From Xestospongia bergquistia (lineage: Eukaryota; Porifera; Demospongiae; Haplosclerida; Petrosiidae), in assembly GCA_963965975.1 (NCBI GenBank), contig OZ014413.1, positions 6,641,501 to 6,705,500 on the forward strand: a DNA stretch of 64,000 bases, in the 5' to 3' direction. Below the pieces are notes generated by a model. It worked only from the letters and a program-made list of their open reading frames with translations, was not told the DNA's origin and ran no database searches. The position numbers and the translations under genes are program-made. Positions 11,560 through 21,539 of this stretch are shown piece after piece. The first letter of the stretch is position 1. Every line of letters starts with the position of its first letter.

Positions 11560-11905
11560 TCTGCTAATAACACCTCTCTTAGTCTGACTGTGTATGTAGC
11601 TGACTTCTGCAAAAGAAAGAAGTAAACTTATTGATCAAACATTAATTACATCCTATATGATGATAAAATTTACAGAGTGTGAACTGATATACTGGATTCT
11701 TCTTCTCCATGTCATCAGCTGCTTCATCATTTAAACTTCTAAAACAATGGTAAAATACAATGTTAGTATTTCAATTAGTTGCTTTTATTTTGTTAGTTTA
11801 CTGATATATTACAGCTTGTATACTAGATCAAAACTAACATTGCTGTTCATTAATTACCTTTTAGTTTTGTCGTAAGGTTTGTTTACAATAGTATCAAACA
11901 TAACT
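11560..11905 (-). CDS. Possible short exons of an unrecognised gene
   Basis: Three minus-strand segments have splice-like edges. About 11855-11903 reads MFDTIVNKPYDKTK before a GTAATT donor. About 11675-11740, after a TTTTAG acceptor, reads SLNDEAADDMEKKNPVYQF. About 11565-11612, after TTTTGCAG, reads through LREVLLAE or, in another frame, HSQTKRGVISR before GTTAGT. They could be a small host gene or unrelated chance matches; no family is recognised. Confidence 0.2.
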
Positions 11906-11909
11906 GTAC

Positions 11910-12555
11910 AGCAGTGGAGTGTAATGAACTAAATCAAGAAATCATAATGTTTTCTACTTATTATAGTCATTATAATACTTGTATAGGAAATCATTTTGTA
12001 ATTTATATTGATGCAGAACAAACTATATAACTTTATCATAATTTTAGTTTTAAAAGCTGTATGCATGTGTCTTATAAACTATACCTGTTATGTTTAATAA
12101 ACATGACTCATAATAAATAGATAAGACACTAGTGTACATATTTATTACTACATAAAGAAAAATATGACAAATTGTGAATATAACTTGACTTACCACTAAA
12201 ACTGAGAGAGGGAGTCATAATATTGCACAAGTTAATTCTCATACAGGTGTGAAATAATTCGCTAATGATTGCCACACCCAGGAGACCAGGTGCATACTTG
12301 GTATGATAATTATAATAGTATTATTATAATTATTGTATAGTGTATTATAATATTGTGATTATTCATAGTCTTTATACTGTCTACTTATCGTAAATCAAGT
12401 CCCGATCATAGTTTATGGACAGGTAAATTTAAATATATACACCTGTAAGTTACGACTTCATTAAGTTACATATACAAGTACAGTAGAACTTATAAGCTCT
12501 AGCTATATGACCAATTCATATGAATAAATTCATTTTATTTTACATAGATCAAATC
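11910..12555. other. AT-rich stretch, no gene seen
   Basis: No open frame of substance and no repeat recognised. Confidence 0.4.
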
Positions 12556-12559
12556 AGTG

Positions 12560-12970
12560 ATGTCAGATCCACCACCTTCTAAAATTCAGCATCACAAATT
12601 ACCTTGTTACTGCCAAATATGTGGTGGAAGAGAACGTGATTATCGTACAGTTAAACGCCACTCTTCATATGTTAGTCTCTCAGATTTATCCATTATTATA
12701 CATGACTGGTAATGCCATATATACTCATGAGGTTGACAATGATGGGGTCACCCATAATGATTCCTGAAAAAGTATAAAATGAAGACACACCTATTCCTCT
12801 AGATATGGATAGTATTCTGGATCCTCATGTTGAAATTCAAAGGCGTCAAGCTGAAAGTGGCTATTCTAGTCACATTGTTAGATTTGTTATGGAAAAATTA
12901 CACATCAAACTACTTCATGGCTATTCTTGCACTGAATTTGAGAAGCATTTAGAAAATGTTTCGTAAATAG
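12560..12970 (+). pseudogene. Transposon-type zinc-finger ORF fragment (EnSpm/CACTA-like N-terminus)
   Basis: The frame from the ATG at 12560 reads HHKLPCYCQICGGRERDYRT then VKRHSSY, a CxxC...H finger of the sort found at the start of EnSpm/CACTA-type transposase ORFs of aquatic animals. A second open piece at about 12785-12965 reads SGYSSHIVRFVMEKLHIKLL then HGYSCTEFEKHLE before a stop. The two are in different frames or separated by an intron, and no catalytic domain follows. Family assignment is from memory of similar ORFs and is tentative. Confidence 0.35.
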
Positions 12971-13069
12971 CTAGTAGTCTATGTATAAAGATATATTGAT
13001 GTGGGTTATGAATAAAAACAACATACCATAAATTCAAGTACTGAATTATATTGCCGTGACATAATATTA

Positions 13070-13625
13070 TATGCAATTCAGTGATGTCTGTGAAGAACAG
13101 ACACCGTCTCTGTGAAATGTTGTTAAAAAGTTGTAAGCGTCCTTGGCATGTTGGTAGTGTCTCTTATCTGAAAAGCAATGACAACACAAATATTAGGACA
13201 TGAATGTGTGTAACTCACTAAAAATTGGTCTTCGTCCCTTGTTAATGATGTGTCAATCCTAATGAGTCCCACTTCTTGTAATATATTGTTGTATGTTATT
13301 GTAATTTCTTGCGTCAAGTTGTTAGTCAATAGTTCAGTAGTTTGTCTTGCCCTTGATAAGTCAAATGAAAGTACATAAATTGGTCCTTTTAAACGTCTTT
13401 GTAGTTCTCGTCCTGTCTTGTCAGCTTGTTCACATCCTAGAATTGTTAGGTTTCATTCTTTGTTGCTTTCTCCGTGGCTTATAAAGTAAAGATGTCTTGT
13501 AACCGTAGTTGTAAGTCTCTTTCTTTCAAAATTGTTCTAGATTGGATAGGTATTGTTGATTATAATACTTAATACTAGGGATTTACCTCTGAATTACTAC
13601 TCTCTGGAACAACCTGCTCAGCCAT
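13070..13625 (-). pseudogene. PGAM5-like histidine-phosphatase gene relic
   Basis: A first exon MAEQVVPESSNSE (13587-13625) ends at a GTAAAT donor. The next coding piece (about 13230-13510) reads VTRHLYFISHGESNKE, a TGA stop, then LTILGCEQADKTGRELQRRL and LSFDLSRARQTTELL. This is the PGAM5 / histidine-phosphatase pattern: RHG box, LTxxGxxQAxxTG, and the SxxxRAxxTA helix. The catalytic RHG Arg is replaced by Ser (SHG) and an in-frame stop follows, so the enzyme should be inactive. PGAM5 is a mitochondrial Ser/Thr phosphatase of the phosphoglycerate-mutase fold. Later catalytic His region is not readable. Confidence 0.6.
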
Positions 13626-13639
13626 ACTTAACTATAACA

Positions 13640-14195
13640 GTAGTCACATGGTTATATGTAGGCATGGCAATTTAAAGTGTTAATAAGCTAAATAATTTGC
13701 ATGTACATATCTACCAATGTAATCATAAGGTTAATAGATTTGTTATAGTTATAGACTAATAGAAAAGTTAATTTATGTAACTTACAGCTCAGTTTTAGCT
13801 CTTTCTAATAGTATGTACCTTGACTTTCAACTGTGCTATATAAGTTCTCATTAATGACTTTCTCAATTGTAGGTCAGAAAAGATCATCCTGTTGTTCATC
13901 TTATCATATTCCTGTATTGAGATTTAACTTATCAGAGCATAGCAATTCATAGTTAATACATACGTGATATAATAATTATATAAATAAAGGAGAGGAGCAA
14001 ACAGACTTATACAATCAAGTATATAAACCACCTTGCCTGCCATAGGGAAAACAATGGAAATTATAATTTCCTTACAAGTCTGATCTTCTAGCCATTTCTA
14101 TTGTAGGGAAAGCATGGGATTTAATCAGGTGGCCCGGCACTATGTGGGGAAACCACGTAACTACTATGTGTGGTTTATATATAGGGAAATAGAAT
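13640..14195. other. Intergenic stretch, nothing recognised
   Basis: No supported coding segment. A small GC-richer patch at about 14110-14190 is adjacent to the pogo-like relic and may belong to it. Confidence 0.35.
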
Positions 14196-14199
14196 ATTT

Positions 14200-14725
14200 T
14201 TCCTGTGAAGGCACTTGACATGACAGCACTTGGACTACAATCTTTCAAAGCATCGAAGAATTGGCTATGGAGATGAAAAAGCGTTGGAATGTAGGATTGA
14301 GGAGAGGAACTAACTGTTCACAGAAGGTTCCTGAGGACTATCATGACCAGCTGGTAATTTTAAACAACCAACAAGGCAGCAAGTAAGAGAGTAGATATCA
14401 CAAGCATGGTACGAAATTCAAGATGAAATTATCATCATGTTATTTAAGAAATGTGGAATATCTAATGCATTAGACTGAAGTGAAGACAGTGAGATTCGAG
14501 AGGAGATATCAACAGATTTTGAAGATGAAATTGCTGGCGAGGAAGAACATGAGGAGGATGACAATGAAGAGGAATTTGACCCATTTGATGATTGAACACT
14601 AATTAATTAAAGAATACTCATGTTAATTAACTATTCATGAGTGGGCGCTTATTAGAAGCCGATTTTTAAAAATCCGGCTTTTAAATTCCAAATGAACTGT
14701 TAAGTTCCCATACTCGGGGAACTAC
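14200..14725 (+). mobile_element. Pogo/Tigger-type DNA transposon relic, internally deleted
   Basis: At about 14240-14380 the plus strand reads LQSFKASKNWL and, one frame on, KKRWNVGLRRGTNCSQKVP, the end of a CENP-B-type helix-turn-helix (W..R..LSLRR.T..Q.LP). Straight after it comes the transposase C-terminus: IQDEIIIMLFKKCGISNALD, SEDSE, then an acidic tail ending EEEFDPFDD at 14595. The whole DDE core is missing. Two small hairpins follow: AGCCGATTTTT/AAAAATCCGGCT near 14657 and GTTCCC/GGGAAC near 14703, possibly part of the 3' end. I did not find matching terminal repeats. Confidence 0.6.
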
Positions 14726-14728
14726 GGT

Positions 14729-15016
14729 ATGAAAATCTGTACCTTACTTTCCTTGAGCATCAATGGAGATTTCAATTATGTACATAATCATTGTTATTAT
14801 GTTGTTGTTGGACATAATGAGTTTATGAAAATTCTAGATAATCAATTCAGTAACAAGCAAGCTAAGTCTCCTGCCAGTGGATTGGTTGCAAAGAAGATCA
14901 GAAAGGAAAGATCACCTTCTGCTACTGTTCCACCTAACAATATACCAATATGGGCAATAAAAACTAATACTAGTGAACATAGTAATTATTATATAATCAT
15001 CACTTTGTACTCTTAA
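14729..15016 (+). pseudogene. Open frame of unknown origin with SPSATVPPNNIPIWAIK tail
   Basis: A 95-codon frame begins just after the pogo-like relic. Its first third is hydrophobic and low in content, but residues about 43-80 (LDNQFSNKQAKSPASGLVAK, then SPSATVPPNNIPIWAIK) are polar and protein-like. Upstream codons may be chance. I do not recognise the domain. Confidence 0.2.
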
Positions 15017-16590
15017 TTAGGTGATAATTTTGTTGCCAAAAATATAACTCCCACTCATTAAGGTACATGTAATTTATATTTATAGTAGTCATTACATCTT
15101 ACCATAGCTGTTTGTGTGAACTATATCTATAGATCTATCTCTGAAATGAATTAAGGTATATTACTTGATTCATACTTTGTGATAACTTTTACAGGTTGTT
15201 GTACAAACGTAACCTCTTATGTGATCATTTATGAAAATTATAATATCTATCATCTATTGGCAGTCATTATTTACATGTATATATATAATGTATCACTCCA
15301 TACTACGTGGCAAATGCCATGAACTTCTATACTTACTAAAAAGTCTTTTATAGCTACACAATCATAATTATGATACACTTGACAACTCTAATGTAGTTTA
15401 TTTGATGTATTATAGCTGTTAATTTTAGTCTCTTATATAGTTGTGCTTGAGGCTCAAATTTGCTGTTGAACAGAATGGAACTAAGCATTACATCATAATT
15501 GATTATTGACTGTATACATAAACTCAAATTCTTTTCAATAAAACATTGTTGCAGTATAATTTATAATGATCTTTATCTAATGTACATAAAGTTTACAAAG
15601 AAGTTAATGTCAAGTGTACAATGCTTTGTACATGCTTTGTCCAAATCAGTTCATTTACTGTAGTCTACTGACGTAGAAATGACAAGTGTCAGCCATTGTA
15701 AACTATGATGTAAACTAGAGTTTACATTATAGGTTACAGTATTGTTCACAAAATATTTAGTCCTTGTGAATCTGTGAAGGCTTTGATTAATGGAAAAAAT
15801 TCACCTCGTGTTGTGCCATTGTTACTGAATATATAACATGGATATGCCTTGTGATAACACCGAATGAAATCGAATGAATATTGGATCTGATCAACTTCTG
15901 TTTGCACAAGCTTTTAATTATTGAGGGACTAAGCAGCTTTAATAAGATATTTAAACACATATATTAAGTGGAAAATATATTGTGGCTCATGTTAACTTTG
16001 AGCTTTTGATTTTTAGCTTTAATTTCCAATTAAAGGTATCAAAGTATTTTATACCTGTTAATGCAATGTAAGTCAATAGTGAATATATTTTATACAATTC
16101 CAAACTTAGTTGTATTACTCATAGTAAAGTAAGATCAAATAGAAACTTCTATGTTTGTGCATTACAAAACAATGAAGCTATTAATATTAAATATAAGACC
16201 AAACATATTTTAATATGATTCAGTTTACTACTGATAAAGTTTATTTTTTATTTTTGCAGTCACGCAATTATATAATTTTCTATTGCAATTTTTGTGAATT
16301 GTTTATTTTCTACATAAATTCCAGTAAGATATCTCTATTATATTACAAAATCAATAGCTAATTTTATGATCTACATTTTAACTATTATATTTATTTTAGC
16401 CAAACTAAAGCACATTATCATTTTAGAGTAGATACAGAAAGATCACTATCTCACTTATATATGTGTCATTACAATGATCAGTCATTGCACGTGTATACAC
16501 GATATATGAGTACATACACGAGATTTTGTGTAAAAAGCAGATACATGTAGATACACGAACATACAAAAATATTACACAAATTATCGTCTA
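15017..16590. other. AT-rich stretch, no gene seen
   Basis: About 1.6 kb with no supported exon. A short palindrome ATGTAAACTAGAGTTTACAT (9-base arms) lies near 15709. Confidence 0.45.
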
Positions 16591-17018
16591 TCATCTACTG
16601 ACCACACCCATACCGGGCACACCCTAACGTGGTGTAATAAAGAAAAATGCCTACGATACCATTAGCCTGAGGTTATCCAAAAATTTAACCCCTCGTTTTC
16701 TCGGTTTTGTTGGCGTGTATTACCGCACGTGATCAACCACATTGTGGACAAGTTAGAACAACCATGTTGAGTCACTTAGGATGCTAAGGATCTGTTAAGA
16801 AGATAAAGGACCTGATGTAACCAAGGGAACAAAAGATAATGAAAAGAGTCTTATTGCTCGGATTTGTATATATTTGAGAGGATATAACAATACTAATCAT
16901 AAGTAAGAAAGATATATTATACACTTTAAAATCATTGTGTTTCTTTGATGTTACAAAAATGACATATATAATTAGCTGGTATAGTAGTTAGTTGTGGTTG
17001 TGTACAATAGAGACGTAA

Positions 17019-19190
17019 CTATACTGTGCATATGTCACACTTTATCCATTCAACAATATCAACAACAGTTTTGTCATCTTTCAAACAGCTACCACAGAAT
17101 TTGATGTCAGCACTCTCAAGGTCTTTTTCAATTTTATTCATTTCTTTAACAGTAGGCCTTGACAGAGTTAGAGTAGAACTGTATGTTCTCTTTTTTGTAG
17201 AAAAAAAAAAATGTTGATGTTCACAGTTTTTATTTGGTGACACCTTTTGTTTAACAGGTAGCTTTTTTTTCAATGATTTGTTGGTTTATAACAGTTATTA
17301 CAGAGATAGCAGCTTGAACATGCCTGTTAGCAGCCTGAATAGCATCTATATTTTGACAGTTAGTAACTAGTGCTTCAAGTTTTTGAAGTTTCTTTAACAA
17401 GCTTGTTTTAGTTTGTGTCAAAGCTAATGCTTTTCACCATGTTCTATCTATGTGCCAGGCACAAATAATTTTCTTAGTATCTCCTTCACCAAACACTGCT
17501 TTCCATGCATTAAAGTAATTGTCAGCGTCATCTGACATGAACCATGATGGAGAAACCACACCACTACTACCTTTAATGGCTGCAAAGAAAAGTATCAATG
17601 ATATTGCATCTTCTCTGTTAGAAAGCATCCAAACTACTGGTATTCCTTTCCCATATTAATCAATCACAACCAGTGTTATTAGATTGAAATGGTACATGTT
17701 GGTACCATGTGTGGTATCTATGCATACTGTGTCATGCCCAAAAGCCTTTAGCATGTCCCTCTGAAATTCTGTTTGAATACATAACAGAAAATCATCATCT
17801 GCCAAATTATCTAAATTATCAGGTTGTGGTCTCCCTTGCTCTTTATAAATTAAAATGAGGTTATAAGGAAGTGCTTGCATATCTAATATCCAGGTGTTGA
17901 CACTAATTAAGTCGTTGGCATGACGATTTAATGCCCTTGATGTTGTATTGAGTTATTATGTTGTGGATGTCCTGTCTGGTAATTAAGTGTTCTCGTTTGA
18001 TATTGTTGTATACTGACTCGCGAATATTATCTAAAATGTGTTCCATACTCACTCCCTCTTAGCAATATCCTGTCAAATTGTCAAAGGTATTTGTAAATAA
18101 GCTAACTGTGTTGTGTAATTATAGTGTGTAGGGCAACAGTAACAATGAATTTTGTGTGTGTTGATGTCCTGTACTGCTTTGATATAAGCCGAGCACTGAG
18201 ATCCTATCTTAGCTGTTCCTTGTGTTTTTAATTGACGTTTTCCAGTTCCCTCATATTTGTATGTACCTACTCTGTTACAGTAATAGTAAAACACTTTCAT
18301 ACCATTGGAGACCTGTGGTGCACACTTAAGAACAAATAAGGAACGTGTAGTTGTTTCAAACTCTTCCTTCCATTCATAAAATTCTTCTAATGTATCAAAA
18401 CGTATCTCCTTTTCTTCTATAGACAGCTGATGGTTTGATTGAAGATGTAGGAGTAATTTTTGAAGCCTTGTCACTCTTTGGTAAAAGATATTAATTAAAA
18501 AAGGTAATGAACACATGTTATCACAAACCTGCTATTACATAGAGTTCACATAACTAGACCACTTTCCACGTCATTATGTGCACTCCTCATGTGTTTTGAG
18601 AGACCACTTTGAATGAATAACCCCTTCCACACATTGAACATGTGTGTTTTTCACTAGTTGACTTAGACTTGCTGGAAATTTTGTAACTGTTACCAAATCA
18701 GTAAACAATAATATGTGTACTTTGTATTCAGTATTACCTACACACTTTGTGTGAGCTTCTGTATCACTTTTTGTCTTATTGGATGTAGTTTTAAATAATG
18801 CTGCCTTCTTCAGACAGTCAGTGTTGAAGGCATCAGATTTAAATGTTTTATTTTTTTTCAAAGAAAGAGAGGTTTTAGATGTTAAGGATGGCTTAGCCCC
18901 ACCTGATTTACTAATTAGTGGTTTATGTAGACATTTAGCATCTTCAGGTTCTAGAAAGACAGGTTGGTAGTTGAATCCACTTAAAGGAATTGGTGACTGT
19001 AGTAGTGATGCTCTGATGTTATATTCTCTGCAATTTATAGTTGAAAATGGATCAAAGTATTCATCGTGAAAACTCACAACAGTTGTCCACACAAAATTTC
19101 TTCTATTAATATTTTCCTTAACAGTCCCATATGTTCCTATAGTTAAAGAAAGTTTAGGTATGGTCACTGTGTCATTATAAAAACCTGATC
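17019..19190 (-). mobile_element. Mutator-like (MULE) transposase, broken by several stops and shifts
   Basis: Reading down the minus strand: an N-terminal region (18650-19167) with a C2H2-like finger near 18600-18640 (KHTCSMCGRGYSFK); a FLYWCH/FAR1-like DNA-binding region (18100-18470, containing FDTLEEFYEWKEEFE and GSQCSAYIKAVQD); a helical region near 17940-18060 (MEHILDNIRESVYNN); and the MULE catalytic core, DTVCIDTTHGTNMYHFNLIT (about 17700), GIPVVWMLSNRE, FMSDDADNYFNAWKAVFG and IICAWHIDRTW (17434-17560). A helical tail (17290-17410) and a Cys-pair finger (FCGSCLKDD...WIKCDIC) end at 17019. Stops and shifts near 17430, 17655, 17885 and 18600 make it inactive. MULE transposases cut and paste using a DD..E nuclease. 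Immediately upstream and co-oriented sits the USP-Ulp1 gene. Confidence 0.85.
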
Positions 19191-21493
19191 AAAATCCCAA
19201 GTCAAATCAAAGACATGGCAATAAGACAAACACACCACAGTCTACACCATTAGTTTGGAGAGGTTGATCCTATAATCAAACTGTCATAATGCATACCTCA
19301 TTTCTATTACGTACCATTCTGTGAATGTACTTCCACTGATCTCAGTTAGGTACTGGTATGTTTCTTTCAATGCATCTTTGTTCCAAGAATAACTTGATTT
19401 GAATTTGAAAGAATGTTCTTGTAGTTAGGACTATAGTACTTTAATTTTGTCCAATAACTTTGCACAGATCCTTTGTATGAATTGAAATATTCTGCTTGTC
19501 TCTGGTTGAAGTCTATAACCTGTTTTGTGTACAGAAGTAGTAATATAATAATATGCAACTGATTTTGTACTAGTAGTGTCCAATGACAATCAGCATGGTT
19601 AATAATACACAATAGTAGATCATGTTCTGTGAGGTTGACCTATGTATCAGTAAATGGCATTTTAAAAATTGTTTACGTACATTTCGATGTAATTTTGTAA
19701 CTGACTTGTATCCATGTAAGCATAACTTCCTGATAAACTGAGAGCCTAATACATAAACCTTTTTTTCGTTCTGACAAAATATATAATACAGAATAGTAAG
19801 TTAGATTTATCATACTGTTGTTTATCCCTTTGTCATTATGATGTCCATGTATGTTTCAATGACCTGAAATCATTGTTTTGTTCAGAAAGACCATATAGTA
19901 GTATACACATAGCATTCATCTCATCTGTTAGGTAGTCCGTTGTAGTGAGACACATAATTGATGACATAGACAATATGTTGTTTCTATTGCCTGTAAATTT
20001 TGCAGTTTCTATATGAAATGCACATGTACATTTGTACCTTCATCTAATTGATAGAAAAGCATGAATGGATTTTGTTGAATGATTGTTACTGTACTAACAG
20101 GAGTAACCTATGTTACTAGTAATTGATTATATTTACAAATACAATTTTGCACATACATTAATGTCACTGATATAGAACTATTGAGTATTGTTTTCTGTGG
20201 AGCGTATAAATGAAGAGTAGTGTCGATTTTGATGTTTCACTATCCCCACAAGTTTATAAATAGCACTGCCTACTTTTAATGTAGTTTTCTGAATGTGATA
20301 TAAATAAACATACATACAGTGTTAATATACAGATGTATGTGTTAGCTACATACATCTTATCTAATGTTTTATACCTGTACTTGTACAACTGGACATTCAG
20401 TTCTATTAAACATAACAATTGATATCATAAATTTTATTTGTTACAATATGTTTGACTAACAATGTTGAAAGTCTTTGTTATGTGAATACATAAAATGTTG
20501 GCATGTTTTGTTACATCAAAAGTCTGAAAAGATTCACCACAGCTTCCACACCTAAATTTGTATTATATTAAACTTAGGGACACATCTATGACTAGTCTTG
20601 TAAAATAACAGGATTATAGGTCCATACCCTTCACAGATGTAGTCTATAATATTGTCTGAATTATCTAACTCATCAAAAATCAAGTCCTGAAGGTGGATTT
20701 TCTTGTTATCCTGTTCAACATAATATTGAGTATCACTCTTAATATTATTACTAACATGTATTTTCAATTCAAGCACACTACTAGTCTGTGTTTTACTGTT
20801 GCTGTAATTACATTTGTTACATGTCACTGTGATAAAAAGAGTCAGATAGCTGATAAAAATATTACTGAATTATAACCTGTTTCCATCCAGTCATGAAAAA
20901 ACTTGTTCTACTAGTTGTTTTGTCCTGTAGTCAATAATAAACATTTTAAAATGTGATACAAAGCCTTACCTTGCATCAAATAATTCAGTTAAATTATTGA
21001 CTAGTTGAATGTAATACTCATGAGAATCTTGTATCTACCAGGAACAAATGATTCATGCATATCTGCTTGCAATAATAAACTCTTATATTTATTGTATTTT
21101 TTCTTTTTTACTTGATAGAGTTTGAACAAGAGATTCTGATGGAAGTGTTATTGTACCACTGCTATACCTGTACATGTTGTATAGGTTTCGCAATATCTTT
21201 AATAAACATACTCCTGTGTGACAGCATAAGTTTGTATTAATTTGAATTTTTTAACTTTAATTTTACAATAATATATATATTATACCTGATTATGTACATT
21301 CACAACATGTATGTTTGCTGGTTGATTGGAGGAATTCTAAAAAAATAGGGTGGTTCAGCAGACACTGGAGGACACTACTAACATAGCAATTGCTAGCTGT
21401 GTTAGTGATACCAGGAGGCTGTAATGCTATATAAAATAGCATTGCTATAATTTTGTTCCCGTGAATAAACGTGCATTGTTTGGTCTTGCGCAT
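19184..21493 (-). CDS. Fused deubiquitinase/deSUMOylase gene: USP (C19) domain followed by Ulp1 (C48) domain, intron-rich, slightly decayed
   Basis: Short exons on the minus strand build a USP domain. Cys box PPGITNTASNCYVSSVLQC (21290-21418); KILRNLYNMYRYSSG (21112-21230); QDSHEYYIQLVNNL (20970-21034); zinc-binding CNKC (20827-20627) and CGSC (about 20535); His box YKLVGIVKHQNRHYSSFIR (about 20200-20283); then FYISDINV spliced to TIIQQNPFMLFYQLDE (20042-20113). The last USP exon splices in frame (LDE to ETAKF) to an Ulp1 domain: DYLTDEMNAMCILLYGLSEQ (about 19880-19940), HADCHWTLLV (about 19590), EYFNSYKGS (about 19470), and QTNGVDCGVFVLL (about 19230-19250). Catalytic Cys, His and Asp of USP and Cys, His, Gln of Ulp1 are visible; the Ulp1 acid reads FNS instead of FDS. 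One in-frame stop replaces the conserved Trp before FYISD, and the reading frame slips after GVFVLL. The stop codon would be near 19184. No start exon was found. It may be a recent pseudogene or MULE cargo. Confidence 0.75.
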
Positions 21494-21539
21494 GCTTGAG
21501 CCAGTTTTGAAGAAAAGGGTTAAAAATTGAAGGCTGGCA

